Part shown: one piece after another, positions 17,124-25,800 of the stretch
Position numbering within the stretch: position 1 is the stretch's first letter
How the letters are laid out: every line of letters starts with the position of its first letter
NCBI GenBank assembly: GCA_021813405.1
Contig: JAKAKS010000045.1
Location: forward strand, 1 to 47,156
Length of the DNA: 47,156 nucleotides
Direction of reading: 5' to 3'
DNA from: Nitrospirota bacterium
Lineage (GTDB): Bacteria > Nitrospirota > Thermodesulfovibrionia > Thermodesulfovibrionales > JdFR-88
The notes under the pieces: generated by a model
Databases searched by the model: none
Told to the model about the DNA's origin: nothing
Seen by the model: only the letters and a program-made list of their open reading frames with translations
Program-made: the position numbers and the translations under genes

Positions 17124-18622
17124 TGAACAATATAATAGTAAACGTTACAGGCCAGGAGACACGGCTTGCCCTTCTGGAAGGCGGGCAGGTGGTGGAGGTA
17201 TATATTGAACGGAAGAAAAATGCCAGCCTGGTAGGCAACATTTATAAAGGGAAGGTGTTGAGGATACTTCCCGGCATGCGCTCCGCCTTTGTGGACATCG
17301 GGCTTGAAAAGGCCGCCTTCCTCTACGTGGCGGATATACGCACAGATATTGTTGACGATTACGCCGCTGTCTTTGAGGATGAGGGCTTGTCAAACCTGGA
17401 CTTTCTTCATTCCAAAAGGCACGACCTTCAGATTGATGAGCTTCTTCACGAAGGGCAGGAGATAATCGTCCAGGTATCCAAGAACTCGATGGGCACCAAA
17501 GGGGCCAGGGTCACCTCCTACATAACCATTCCGGGCCGCTATCTTGTCCTGATGCCAAATCTGGAGCACACTGGCATCTCCCGCCGGATAGCAAGCGAGG
17601 AAGAACGGGGCAGGCTCAAATCAATAATGGATTTGATAAGGCCCAAAAATTTCGGTCTAATTGTAAGGACGGCCAGCGAGGGGGCCACCCAGGAAGAGCT
17701 TTCGGGGGACCTGGATTTATTACTGCAGCTCTGGGCAAGCATACAGAAAAAGACCGAAAAATGCGGCGCGCCATGCCTCATATATAACGATCTGGACCTG
17801 GTGTCCAGGAGCGTGCGGGACCTGATGACCACAGGGGTTGAAAAGCTGACGATAGACTCCGGGCCGGAGTACAACTCTGTCCGGGAGTTTGTGGGAAATT
17901 ACTTCCCCAAACTGGTGGATAAAATAGAGCTTTACGACGGCAGCGAGCCCATATTCGATTATTACGGGGTGGAGGTGGACATCTCCCGCGCCCTTGGCAG
18001 GAAAATCTGGCTGAAGTCCGGCGGGTATATTGTAATAGACCAGACCGAGGCCATGTCCGTTATCGACGTAAACACGGGCAAGTACGTGGGCAAGGAAGAC
18101 CTTGAAGACACTATCTTCAGGACCAACCTTGAGGCCGTCAAGGAGATTGCCTACCAGATAAGGCTGCGAAATCTCGGAGGCATTATCATAATTGATTTCA
18201 TAGATATGGAAAAGACCGAAAACCGCCACAAAATCTTCAGCGCCCTGCAGGACGCCATGAAAAAAGACAGGGCCAAGACCACAATCTCGCAGATAACGGA
18301 ACTGGGGCTTATACAGATGACCAGGAAAAGAGTAAGGGAAAGCCTTACGCGCACCCTCCTGGAACCGTGCCCATATTGCGAAGGCAGAGGCACGGTAAAA
18401 TCGGCAGTTGCCCTGTGCTATGAGATATTCAGGAAGGCCGAAAAGATGGCCAGGCATGGCATAAAAAAGGTGATCATAACCGCCCACCCGTCGGTAGCTG
18501 AACTTTTTCTGGATGATGAGCGGCAAAGGCTTGAAGACCTTGAAAGCGCTTACGCAATGAAGGTGATTGTTAATGAAAACCACGCGCTCCACCAGGAGAA
18601 TTACGAGATAACGGCGCAGTGA
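17123..18622 (+). CDS. rng: Ribonuclease G (Rne/Rng family)
   Basis: A 499-aa endoribonuclease that processes 16S rRNA 5' ends and degrades mRNA from 5'-monophosphate ends. The S1 domain starts with YKGKVLRILPGMRSAFVDIGLEKAAFLYV. The catalytic region has SGGYIVIDQTEAMSVIDVNTGKYVG with the Mg-binding aspartates (VIDVN and IIIDFIDM). The Zn-link motif is CPYCEGRG near residue 415. The length is typical of RNase G; the long C-terminal scaffold of RNase E is missing. The ATG overlaps the radical SAM stop by 1 bp, and the stop overlaps the larE GTG by 4 bp. Confidence 0.95.
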   Translation: MNNIIVNVTGQETRLALLEGGQVVEVYIERKKNASLVGNIYKGKVLRILPGMRSAFVDIGLEKAAFLYVADIRTDIVDDYAAVFEDEGLSNLDFLHSKRHDLQIDELLHEGQEIIVQVSKNSMGTKGARVTSYITIPGRYLVLMPNLEHTGISRRIASEEERGRLKSIMDLIRPKNFGLIVRTASEGATQEELSGDLDLLLQLWASIQKKTEKCGAPCLIYNDLDLVSRSVRDLMTTGVEKLTIDSGPEYNSVREFVGNYFPKLVDKIELYDGSEPIFDYYGVEVDISRALGRKIWLKSGGYIVIDQTEAMSVIDVNTGKYVGKEDLEDTIFRTNLEAVKEIAYQIRLRNLGGIIIIDFIDMEKTENRHKIFSALQDAMKKDRAKTTISQITELGLIQMTRKRVRESLTRTLLEPCPYCEGRGTVKSAVALCYEIFRKAEKMARHGIKKVIITAHPSVAELFLDDERQRLEDLESAYAMKVIVNENHALHQENYEITAQ

Positions 18623-19431
18623 GCCAGGAGAAGCTTTCAGGTCTTACCGCTTACCTGGAAACGCTTAAGAGCGCGGTGCTTGCCTATTCAGGCGGAGTAG
18701 ACAGCACGTTTTTATTGAAGGCGCTGAAACTTTCGGGAATCAAGGCGCTGGCGGTCACTTCCACATCGGAGAGCCATCCGCAATGGGATATTGAAGACGC
18801 AATCCGGATGGCCGGCCTCATCGGCGTGGAGCACAGGCTGATCAAGACCCGCGAGCTTCAAAATTCAAACTATTCCCAAAATCCGCCGGACAGATGTTTT
18901 TTTTGCAAGGACGAGCTCTTTGCCCAGTTGCGGCAAATAGCGGACCGGGAAGGCATAATCAATGTGCTGGACGGCTCCAATGCCGACGATTTAAACGATT
19001 ACCGGCCGGGGCGGGAAGCGGCGCTAAAACATGGCGTAAAAAGCCCGCTAATAGAGCTGAATATAGGCAAGCAGGAGATACGCCGCTTTTCAAGAGAGCT
19101 TGGCCTTTCCACCTGGGACAAGCCGGGGTCGCCCTGCCTCTCGTCGCGCATACCCTATGGCACGCCTGTTACACCCTATATACTGGGCCGCATTTCCGAA
19201 TGCGAGAACGCCCTGAGGGAACTGGGGTTCAGACAATTGCGCGTCCGTTACCACGGGGAAATAGCGCGGATAGAACTGCCTCCGGAAGATTTTGAGCGGG
19301 CAGTATCAATGAGGGAGGCAATAGCTGAAGCCTTGAAACCATATTTCAAATACATTTGCCTGGATATCGAAGGCCTCAGGCCCGGCAATCTTAACATGGA
19401 TGTTTTTTCAAGTGGAAAACATCAGGCTTAA
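18619..19431 (+). CDS. larE: ATP-dependent sacrificial sulfur transferase LarE
   Basis: A 270-aa PP-loop enzyme that donates sulfur from its own cysteine to make the nickel-pincer nucleotide cofactor of lactate racemase. The PP-loop is YSGGVDSTFLLKA. The PDRCFFCKDELF motif and the sacrificial cysteine in PCLSSRIPYGTP (C173) are present. The start is GTG, with a 4-bp overlap with rng. The 3' end overlaps the next gene by 32 bp. The other cofactor genes (larB, larC) and larA are not in this window. LarE-like proteins may also serve other nickel-pincer enzymes, so the substrate is open. Confidence 0.93.
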   Translation: MSQEKLSGLTAYLETLKSAVLAYSGGVDSTFLLKALKLSGIKALAVTSTSESHPQWDIEDAIRMAGLIGVEHRLIKTRELQNSNYSQNPPDRCFFCKDELFAQLRQIADREGIINVLDGSNADDLNDYRPGREAALKHGVKSPLIELNIGKQEIRRFSRELGLSTWDKPGSPCLSSRIPYGTPVTPYILGRISECENALRELGFRQLRVRYHGEIARIELPPEDFERAVSMREAIAEALKPYFKYICLDIEGLRPGNLNMDVFSSGKHQA

Positions 19432-20557
19432 AGACTGCGCCAAATGCGCCGCCTGCAATGCAGGCTGTCCGTTATTTGCAATCAAACAGAACGAATCGTG
19501 GGCCCCAAGGGGCTTGCTGGCGCTTGTTGATGGAATGCTGGCCGGGAAAACCGCACCTGGGCAGGCAGGGCCGCCCCAGCCGCCCTCGGGGTTGAAAGAA
19601 AGGCTCATGGGGTGCGCTTTGTGCGGGAAATGCAACAGCATCTGCCCTGTTGGGCTTAAGCCGGCAGAAATAATCTATTCCGGCAGGGCTGCCATAAGCA
19701 GGGCCGCCCGGAAGGACCGTTTTCTTCTGAAACTTGCGGCAAAACTTGCGGTTAGAAACCCCGCGCAGGCGGTGAAGGCCGCAAAGGCCGGGATGAAATT
19801 CAAATTTGTAAGGTCCGCTGTGCCTTTCCCGCTGGAGTTTCCAGAACACCCGCTACGGGATGAGGTGCAGGTTGTAAAGCCCGCCAAAACAATAGGAAGG
19901 GTGGCGGTATTTGCCGGGTGCGCCGCCAGCTATCTGATGCCCGATGTCGGGGAGAGCCTTATAAACCTGCTGGCCGCCCTTGGATACGAAGTGGTGCTGC
20001 CCAGGGCCGAAGTCTGCTGCGGCGCGCCCCTGCGTGCGCTTGGCCTGGAGGATGAGGCAAAAAAGCTTGCGGCCAGGAACATAGGCATATTCGGCAAATT
20101 AAACGCGGAGGCTGTAATAAGCCCGTGCCCAACATGCGCCCACGCCCTCAAAAACCAATACAAAAATCTTGTGGGCCAGGGCATTCCGGAGGCTGTCGAG
20201 GCAACAGGCTTCCTCGCCAAAACGCTCGATCTTGATAAATTGAACAGCGCCGCTGATAAAGAAAACCTGCTCTGGCATAACCCCTGCCACCTGGGGCATG
20301 GGCTTAAGACAGATCCTTCCGAAATACTGAAATCACTGGGCATAGAGCGCACTCCGGATGACTGCTGCGGGTTCAGCCTGTCTATCACGTCAAAGGAGCT
20401 TGCGGCCGAATTCCTTGCAAAGCGCGTTTGCTCGCTTAAAGGCCACGCAAAGGTAATCACCTCCTGCCCGGCCTGCATCATTCAGCTGAAAAAAGGCGGC
20501 GTAAACGCCTCCCATATAGTGAACCTGCTGGAAAAGCGGCTTTTGCCCTCCGGCTGA
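19400..20557 (+). CDS. GlcF-like Fe-S subunit of a 2-hydroxyacid oxidase (CCG domains)
   Basis: A 385-aa cytoplasmic Fe-S protein. Two [4Fe-4S] motifs of the ferredoxin type are at the N-terminus (CAKCAACNAGCP and CALCGKCNSICP). They are followed by two CCG domains (CCGAPLRALG and CCGFSLSI), each with upstream cysteines (FAGCAAS, SPCPTCAHA, SCPACI). This is the layout of GlcF, LldE/LutA-type and heterodisulfide reductase HdrD-like subunits. The FAD partner (GlcD-like) is not adjacent. The start overlaps larE by 32 bp, which couples the two genes, and suggests a link to lactate or glycolate oxidation (inference). A GTG at 19412 is an alternative start. Confidence 0.88.
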   Translation: MFFQVENIRLKDCAKCAACNAGCPLFAIKQNESWAPRGLLALVDGMLAGKTAPGQAGPPQPPSGLKERLMGCALCGKCNSICPVGLKPAEIIYSGRAAISRAARKDRFLLKLAAKLAVRNPAQAVKAAKAGMKFKFVRSAVPFPLEFPEHPLRDEVQVVKPAKTIGRVAVFAGCAASYLMPDVGESLINLLAALGYEVVLPRAEVCCGAPLRALGLEDEAKKLAARNIGIFGKLNAEAVISPCPTCAHALKNQYKNLVGQGIPEAVEATGFLAKTLDLDKLNSAADKENLLWHNPCHLGHGLKTDPSEILKSLGIERTPDDCCGFSLSITSKELAAEFLAKRVCSLKGHAKVITSCPACIIQLKKGGVNASHIVNLLEKRLLPSG

Positions 20558-20635
20558 CCGCCAGCCTACCCTTTCAAAACAACTTCGGAGTATACTAACG
20601 GCTTATTGGCCTTGAGGCTTGAAAAGACACGAAAC

Positions 20636-20640
20636 GGAGG
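20636..20640 (+). promoter_or_regulatory. Ribosome binding site that fixes the transaldolase start
   Basis: GGAGG at 20636-20640 lies 5 bp before the ATG at 20646. The frame is also open from an ATG at 20619, but the transaldolase fold starts with [12 protein letters not shown], so 20646 is the start. Confidence 0.8.
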
Positions 20641-20645
20641 ACAGC

Positions 20646-21299
20646 ATGAAATTCTTTATCGATACCGCCAACCTGGACGAGATCAAAAGCGCCTGGGAGA
20701 TGGGCGTGATAGACGGGGTGACCACAAACCCCAGCCTTATAAGCAAGGAAAACATGGAGCCGGTGGCGCTCATAAAGGAGATATGCTCCATAGTAAAAGG
20801 CCCCATAAGCGCGGAGGCTGTATCTCTTGAGGCAAAGGCAATAATAAAAGAGGCAAAAGGGCTTGCAAAGATAGCTGACAATATCGTCGTAAAAGTCCCG
20901 ATTACGGAAGACGGCCTCAGGGCGGTAAAGGCCCTTTCCGCGGAGGGAATAAAGACAAACGTAACGCTGGTCTTTTCGGCCCTCCAGGGGCTTCTGGCCG
21001 CAAAGGCAGGCGCCACTTACGTAAGCCCGTTTGTTGGGCGGCTGGATGATATCGGGCAAGTGGGGATGGAGCTTATCTCGGACCTGGTCACGATATACGA
21101 AAATTACGGTTTCAGAAGCGAGATAATAGTGGCCAGCATCAGAAACCCCGTCCACGTCCTGGACGCCGCCCGCACCGGGGCGCACGTGGCCACAATACCT
21201 TTCCAGGTGATAAGGCAGCTTGCAAAACATCCATTAACTGATATAGGGATGGATAAATTCCTTAAGGACTGGGAGAAGACAAAAGGGAAGAAGTCTTAA
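20646..21299 (+). CDS. tal: Transaldolase (small TalC/FSA-type)
   Basis: A 217-aa TIM-barrel aldolase of the pentose phosphate pathway, moving a dihydroxyacetone unit between sugar phosphates. The signature [21 protein letters not shown] and the Schiff-base lysine in [15 protein letters not shown] are present. [26 protein letters not shown] closes the barrel. The short length puts it in the TalC/fructose-6-phosphate aldolase subgroup; the two activities cannot be separated by eye. A TATACT box at 20591-20596 may be its own promoter. A strong terminator follows the stop. Confidence 0.93.
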   Translation: MKFFIDTANLDEIKSAWEMGVIDGVTTNPSLISKENMEPVALIKEICSIVKGPISAEAVSLEAKAIIKEAKGLAKIADNIVVKVPITEDGLRAVKALSAEGIKTNVTLVFSALQGLLAAKAGATYVSPFVGRLDDIGQVGMELISDLVTIYENYGFRSEIIVASIRNPVHVLDAARTGAHVATIPFQVIRQLAKHPLTDIGMDKFLKDWEKTKGKKS

Positions 21300-21322
21300 T
21301 CCCGTAATCCGGCAAAAAAGCA

Positions 21323-21351
21323 AAGGCCCCGGTTGGGGCCTTCTTTTTTTG
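21323..21351 (+). terminator. Strong bidirectional intrinsic terminator after tal
   Basis: A perfect 8-bp stem AAGGCCCC (21323-21330) and GGGGCCTT (21335-21342) with a GGTT loop, followed by CTTTTTTTG. On the minus strand the same stem is followed by TTGCTTTTTTG, so it also ends transcription of the tRNA-Ala gene. Confidence 0.92.
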
Positions 21352-21354
21352 TTA

Positions 21355-21427
21355 TGGACGGTAAGGGATTCGAACCCTCGACCCCCACGTTGCGAACGTG
21401 GTGCTCTCCCAGCTGAGCTAACCGCCC
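21355..21427 (-). tRNA. tRNA-Ala(CGC)
   Basis: A 73-nt tRNA on the minus strand without an encoded CCA. The acceptor stem GGGCGGT/ACCGTCC includes a G3-U70 wobble pair, the alanine identity element. The anticodon stem CCACG/CGTGG encloses TTCGCAA, giving anticodon CGC (GCG codon). The T loop is GGTTCGAATCC. Confidence 0.95.
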
Positions 21428-21476
21428 TGCCTTTTGAAGTATCATTTTAACATATTGTTCCTTGCCGCAATCCACG

Positions 21477-21485
21477 TGCTATAAT
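21477..21485 (+). promoter_or_regulatory. Extended -10 promoter box directly before the TlpA-like gene
   Basis: TGCTATAAT is an exact extended -10. Only 5 nt separate it from the GTG at 21491, and there is no Shine-Dalgarno. Expected transcription start falls at the GTG, so the mRNA may be leaderless. Confidence 0.55.
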
Positions 21486-21490
21486 AGAGC

Positions 21491-22009
21491 GTGCATAGAG
21501 TTTATAAACTGATAAACTCTTTTCCCCTGGTTTTATTATTCCTTGCCGCCACATTTCTGCTTTCCGCTGCCGGGGCCGCATATGCAGCTTCCAATGCGCC
21601 GGCTTTCTCGCTTCAGGGTGTGGATGGCAAGGCCTACAAACTTTCTGATTACAAGGGGAAAGTGGTCCTGCTCATATTCTGGTCGCTGGACTGCCGCTCA
21701 TGTGTAAAAGAGATGCCTTCCGTTGCCAGCCTGAAAGCGAAAATGAAGGGAATGCCTTTCGAGGTGCTTGCTGTATCCGAGGCGGACTCCGCCGGGCGGC
21801 TTAAGAAATACCTCTCCCGCACGCCGCTTCCATTTCCCGTCCTGATGGACAAGGACGAGGAGGTCGGGCAGGACCTTTATACCGTATTTGGCCTGCCAAG
21901 GGCCTACATCATAGGGAAAAACGGGGATATCCTCGAAAACATACCGGGGCAGAACGACTGGGCAGCCCCCGGAAACATCAAAAAAATAGAAGAGGCACTG
22001 GGGAGATGA
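21491..22009 (+). CDS. TlpA/ResA-like thiol-disulfide oxidoreductase, exported
   Basis: A 172-aa protein with a signal peptide (FPLVLLFLAATFLLSAAGAAYA, likely cleavage after AYA) and a thioredoxin fold of the TlpA/AhpC-TSA class (APAFSLQGVDGKAYKLSDYKGKVVLLIFW). The active-site CxxC is present as DCRSCVKEMPS, with the cis-Pro region FGLPRAYIIGKNG. It would act in the periplasm as a reductant, for example in cytochrome c maturation. The start is GTG at 21491 with an extended -10 box only 5 nt away. The stop overlaps the following lipoprotein gene by 4 bp. Confidence 0.9.
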   Translation: MHRVYKLINSFPLVLLFLAATFLLSAAGAAYAASNAPAFSLQGVDGKAYKLSDYKGKVVLLIFWSLDCRSCVKEMPSVASLKAKMKGMPFEVLAVSEADSAGRLKKYLSRTPLPFPVLMDKDEEVGQDLYTVFGLPRAYIIGKNGDILENIPGQNDWAAPGNIKKIEEALGR

Positions 22010-22347
22010 AAAAAACACTGGTCTTGATGGCGCTGGCGGCAGTATTGGTTATGGGTTGCTCGCAACGGTTCGTAATGTATAAAGACGGCAGGGCATATTA
22101 CTTCGCAAGCAGACAGCAAGGCATCTCAAAAATGATCTGTGACAGCGGGGACCTGGCCAGGATTCTTAAAAGGACAACATCCATCCCCGAAGCCACCCGG
22201 AAGGAGCTTTATGCAGGAAGCTGCGTAAAACCGTCTCCTGAAGCCACCGAAAAGACCTATGAATCGCTGACGCCAAAGCAGAGGGAGGAACTGCGGCAGT
22301 CATTCCGGGCGGAAGGCTACGAGATAAACTACTTCCCCTGCGGCTGA
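22006..22347 (+). CDS. Small lipoprotein of unknown function
   Basis: A 113-aa protein with a lipoprotein signal peptide (MKKTLVLMALAAVLVMGC, lipobox VMGC, C18). The mature part has YKDGRAYYFAS, three further cysteines (ICDSGD, GSCVK, FPCG) and ends in NYFPCG. It is coupled to the TlpA-like gene by a 4-bp ATGA overlap, so its cysteines may be substrates or partners of that oxidoreductase (inference). No known family recognised. Confidence 0.8.
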   Translation: MKKTLVLMALAAVLVMGCSQRFVMYKDGRAYYFASRQQGISKMICDSGDLARILKRTTSIPEATRKELYAGSCVKPSPEATEKTYESLTPKQREELRQSFRAEGYEINYFPCG

Positions 22348-22421
22348 GACTAGACCGTGCCCCCGGTCGGGGGCAAAAAATACAGGGGCAAAAAAGCATA
22401 AGGAGACGCGTGTCCTCCTCA

Positions 22422-22430
22422 TGTTATAAT
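22422..22430 (+). promoter_or_regulatory. Extended -10 promoter box upstream of the 758-aa membrane protein
   Basis: TGTTATAAT is an exact extended -10, 8 nt before the TTG at 22439. No Shine-Dalgarno lies between. The paralogue at 38.6 kb has the same kind of box at 38610-38618. Confidence 0.55.
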
Positions 22431-22438
22431 CATGTACT

Positions 22439-24715
22439 TTGACGGCAGACCGGCCAGAGATTGAACCCGCAAGAAGCACCGCCGGTTTAAAGCCGGCCCT
22501 TGCCGCATTTTCCGCTTATCTTCTGCTATCCATCGTGATGACCTGGCCGATGGCGCTGCATTTCTCCACCGGAGTAATAGGCTCCGGCAGTGACGATCAG
22601 ATTTTCATATGGAATTACTGGTGGATAAAGCACGCCATTGTTGACCTGAAGACAAACCCGTTCTACACGGACTACCTTTTTTACCCTCACAGAACCGGAC
22701 TGGTCCTGCACGCGCTTATATTCCTGAACGGGCTTTTTTCCATACCACTTCAGTATTTTCTGCCCCTGCCCGCTGTTTACAATCTGTTTACACTGCTTGC
22801 TTTTGCACTATCGGGGCTGGGTGTATTTCTGCTTGCTGGCAGGCTGGTTACAGACCGGAAGGCGGCATTCGCGGCAGGGCTCATATTTGCTTCATTCCGG
22901 TGCGTTGAGCCCTACAACATTTCCATGACCCAATGGGCACCTTTTTATCTGCTTTTCATTTTGAAGGCTTTCGATAAAAAGGAAGGCTGGTTGGCAAGCG
23001 CCTTTCTAGCCGGCCTTTTCCTTGTATTCAACTTCTTTACCGATTATTATGTGTTTCTTGCCGTCTGCATCTTTACCGCGGTTATATTTGCGTATTACTT
23101 GATAACAAAAGCTCAAAAACCGGCTGAACTTGCAAAAAGGTTTTCGCCTGTTTTGTTAATATCTTTGCCTTTCGTTCTCCCGGTAACCTGGGCCGCTTAC
23201 AGGGAAGGCATGTCGGGCAGCGGGCTGGGCAAGTACAGCCTGAAAGGAATCGGCATAACTTTAAACGTTGCCGATATAGCCGGTTTTTTCTCTCCAAGCA
23301 GTTCAAATCCGGCAATTGGAAGATTCTCCTTCAGCCACCTTCTAACCGGGCAGGAAAACTATTCTTACCTGGGGCTAATCGCGGTATTTTTCTCGGTTTA
23401 CGCCCTTTTTAAAACACGCCTGGACAAGGAGTGCAAATTATGGGCGGTTTCAGCTGCCGCTTTTCTTTTATTGGCAATGGGGCCTTATCTTCACTTTCTG
23501 GGGAAACAAATACCCGTGCCTTTGCCGTATAAATTGTTCACCCTGAGCGGCTTTTTAGTGCATTTCAGGGACCCGGTGCGTTTGAGCATATATGCGGTCC
23601 TTTCGTTGTCCATGCTCGCGGCGCGCGGCATGGAGGCGGCTTTCAGGAAAAGGGCCTTTCTTTTTTCGATTGTGCTGCCGCTAATCCTGCTTGAGTATAT
23701 TGCCATCCCGTACGGAATTTTTGAATGCAAAATACCGCCAATATATAAAAAAATAGCCCAGGATAAAAATGCACGGACAGTGCTTGAAATACCAGCTTTC
23801 ATCCACTGGGGCTTCGGGTATGAGGGATATCCGGCCGATTTTCAGCTTTACTACCAATCCCTGCACGAGAAGAAACTGTTCAACGGTTATTTTTCGCGCG
23901 TGCCCTCAAAAACATATTGGTCTTATTTCAATCTGCCGGTTTACAGAAGCCTTTTGGTGATGCCCTCTCTTTTGACAAACAGCTCCACTATGAATTCGGC
24001 CCGGTCTTTTGATAAAAAGATCGCCCCATACTTCCTGGACGTCTACGGCGTGGATTATGTGGTTGTGCACCGTGTGCCACCGGGCAAAACGGACAAGAAA
24101 TTTTTAAAAGAATACCAGGCGGCTGTGCTTCCGCAGGAACGATATTTAAACAGCGTATTGGCACTGAAGAAAATTTATGATGATGCAAAACTTGCCGTAT
24201 ATAAAACAGAGTATACTCATTCAAATATTACATCAGTAAAGGCCTCTACTTCCGCCTCAATACTTTATCTTTATGACGGCTGGATAAACGGCCTCAACGC
24301 CGGCAATTACGGATATGCCATTGCTGCGGGAAAGCAATCAGTACTTCTGACAAACCTGAACGCTTTTATCAGTTACGAACTGGACCTGCAATTGAACCCA
24401 AACCCGTCACTTATCGATAAACGGGTTGAGGTTGGGATAAACGGGAAAAAAATAGCGGTTCTGTCCCTTCGCAACGGCTGGAATCTCTATAAAGTTGGCA
24501 TCCCGCGTTCACTGGTGAAAAACGGCCTCAACAAACTTTATTTCCGGCCTTTCTCAACGGTAATGTCCCGAACGGCATTTAAAGGGACCTGGTCAAAATT
24601 CGCGATCGGCAATCCCTATTTAACCTCCCCCGGTTATTGGGAGCAGGACAACTCAAAATTCGGCCAGCCCGAAGTCTCGTTTGCATTACATAAATTTGTT
24701 ATAACAAGGAAATGA
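22439..24715 (+). CDS. Large GT-C-like membrane protein with C-terminal beta domain (paralogue 1)
   Basis: A 758-aa protein with about 11 TM helices in the first ~420 residues, then a soluble region of ~330 residues. The first extracytoplasmic loop carries GSGSDDQIFIWNYWW, an acidic loop placed like the catalytic Asp of GT-C glycosyltransferases. Later landmarks are FYTDYLFYPH, FNFFTDYYVF and HFRDPVRLS. A beta-rich C-terminal part has SILYLYDGWINGLNAGNYGY and YWEQDNSKFGQP. It is clearly homologous to 38648-40843. The start is TTG 8 nt after an extended -10 box. The 4-bp ATGA overlap couples it to a GT4 glycosyltransferase. A role in building or modifying a surface glycan is inferred from topology and context; no family name is certain. 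Confidence 0.82.
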   Translation: MTADRPEIEPARSTAGLKPALAAFSAYLLLSIVMTWPMALHFSTGVIGSGSDDQIFIWNYWWIKHAIVDLKTNPFYTDYLFYPHRTGLVLHALIFLNGLFSIPLQYFLPLPAVYNLFTLLAFALSGLGVFLLAGRLVTDRKAAFAAGLIFASFRCVEPYNISMTQWAPFYLLFILKAFDKKEGWLASAFLAGLFLVFNFFTDYYVFLAVCIFTAVIFAYYLITKAQKPAELAKRFSPVLLISLPFVLPVTWAAYREGMSGSGLGKYSLKGIGITLNVADIAGFFSPSSSNPAIGRFSFSHLLTGQENYSYLGLIAVFFSVYALFKTRLDKECKLWAVSAAAFLLLAMGPYLHFLGKQIPVPLPYKLFTLSGFLVHFRDPVRLSIYAVLSLSMLAARGMEAAFRKRAFLFSIVLPLILLEYIAIPYGIFECKIPPIYKKIAQDKNARTVLEIPAFIHWGFGYEGYPADFQLYYQSLHEKKLFNGYFSRVPSKTYWSYFNLPVYRSLLVMPSLLTNSSTMNSARSFDKKIAPYFLDVYGVDYVVVHRVPPGKTDKKFLKEYQAAVLPQERYLNSVLALKKIYDDAKLAVYKTEYTHSNITSVKASTSASILYLYDGWINGLNAGNYGYAIAAGKQSVLLTNLNAFISYELDLQLNPNPSLIDKRVEVGINGKKIAVLSLRNGWNLYKVGIPRSLVKNGLNKLYFRPFSTVMSRTAFKGTWSKFAIGNPYLTSPGYWEQDNSKFGQPEVSFALHKFVITRK

Positions 24716-25800
24716 AAATACTCCATTTCCTATATGACCACATGGGTAATCCCTGGGTGGGCGGCGGCGGCGCAGTACGCGCGGAAGAAATAAATAAAAG
24801 GCTGGCGGCACGCCACAAAATAACCGTTATAAGCGGCATGTATCCGGGGGCAAAGGATTATGTAACCCACGAAGGTATCAGTCATATTTTTTTAGGCTCC
24901 AGCCGCAACAATTACATTGCAAGCACCTTCTGCTACGCCGCAAAGGCGGCGGCCTATCTCCGCAAAAAAGCAGACGAAGCTGATATCATTATTGAGGACT
25001 TCGCCCCATGGAATCCGGTCTTTTCTTTTATCGGGATAAAAAAACCGGCAATTCTTCAGCTCCATCATAAAGAGGCAAACCTGTTCAGCCGTTTTTTTGT
25101 TTTCGGTCTTCCGTTTGCGGCGCTTCAGGGAATATATCCCCGTTTTTTTAAAAACATTATCACCGTTTCCAAAAGAACGGCTGAACACTTTGCGCTAAAA
25201 AATGCGGCAATAATATCCAACGGTATAGATGAAACCCTGCTGAAAACAAACCAGCCGGAGGGAGACTACGTCCTTTTTATCGGCAGGCTGCATATTTTTA
25301 ATAAAGGGCTGGATATTCTGCTGGATGCCGCACATGACATAAACACAAAAATCCTTATTGCTGGCAAAGGCCCTGATGAGGAAAAGATCAAGGAGGCAAT
25401 TAAAGAAAAAAGCCTGGAGGAAAAAGTAATCCTGGCCGGTTTTTTAACTGAAACACAAAAACGGGACATACTTGCCAGGGCAAAACTTTTCGTGCTGCCT
25501 TCCAGGTACGAGGGGCAGGGCATAGTGGTACTGGAGGCCGCCGCGTGCGGGAAGCCGGTTGTTGTGAATGACATACCGGAGCTGAGGTTTGCTGTGGAGA
25601 ACAGGTTTGGGCTAGCCTTTAAAAAAGATGCCCCGCAGGCCCTTGCCTGCCAGGTGAATAAACTTTTGGACGACCAATCCGCACGGTCTCAAATGGCTGA
25701 AAACGGCAGGGCCTTTGCCGCCGGTTATACGTGGGAGAAGATAACGGAAGAATTCGAGGGCTTTCTAATCAGCTGCGCCTCTTTACGTTCTGCCGGATGA
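24712..25800 (+). CDS. GT4-family glycosyltransferase
   Basis: A 362-aa GT-B enzyme. The N-terminal domain starts MKILHFLYDHMGNPWVGGGGAVRAEEI with the glycine-rich acceptor loop. The C-terminal donor domain has YVLFIGRLHIFNKGLDILLDA and the EX7E region PSRYEGQGIVVLEAAACGKPVV. It is coupled to the upstream membrane protein by a 4-bp overlap. Sugar and acceptor cannot be read from sequence. The 3' end overlaps the convergent DUF2723 gene by 18 bp. Confidence 0.9.
   Translation: MKILHFLYDHMGNPWVGGGGAVRAEEINKRLAARHKITVISGMYPGAKDYVTHEGISHIFLGSSRNNYIASTFCYAAKAAAYLRKKADEADIIIEDFAPWNPVFSFIGIKKPAILQLHHKEANLFSRFFVFGLPFAALQGIYPRFFKNIITVSKRTAEHFALKNAAIISNGIDETLLKTNQPEGDYVLFIGRLHIFNKGLDILLDAAHDINTKILIAGKGPDEEKIKEAIKEKSLEEKVILAGFLTETQKRDILARAKLFVLPSRYEGQGIVVLEAAACGKPVVVNDIPELRFAVENRFGLAFKKDAPQALACQVNKLLDDQSARSQMAENGRAFAAGYTWEKITEEFEGFLISCASLRSAG

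Noticed and set aside
20619-20645. Upstream ATG of transaldolase
   Set aside because: It would place the strong GGAGG inside the gene and add nine residues before the conserved MKFFIDTA start.
22359-22374. GC-rich hairpin GCCCCC-GGTC-GGGGGC as a terminator after the lipoprotein gene
   Set aside because: It is followed by A's, not T's, on the plus strand, and on the minus strand the T-tract precedes the hairpin. It is not an intrinsic terminator in either direction.
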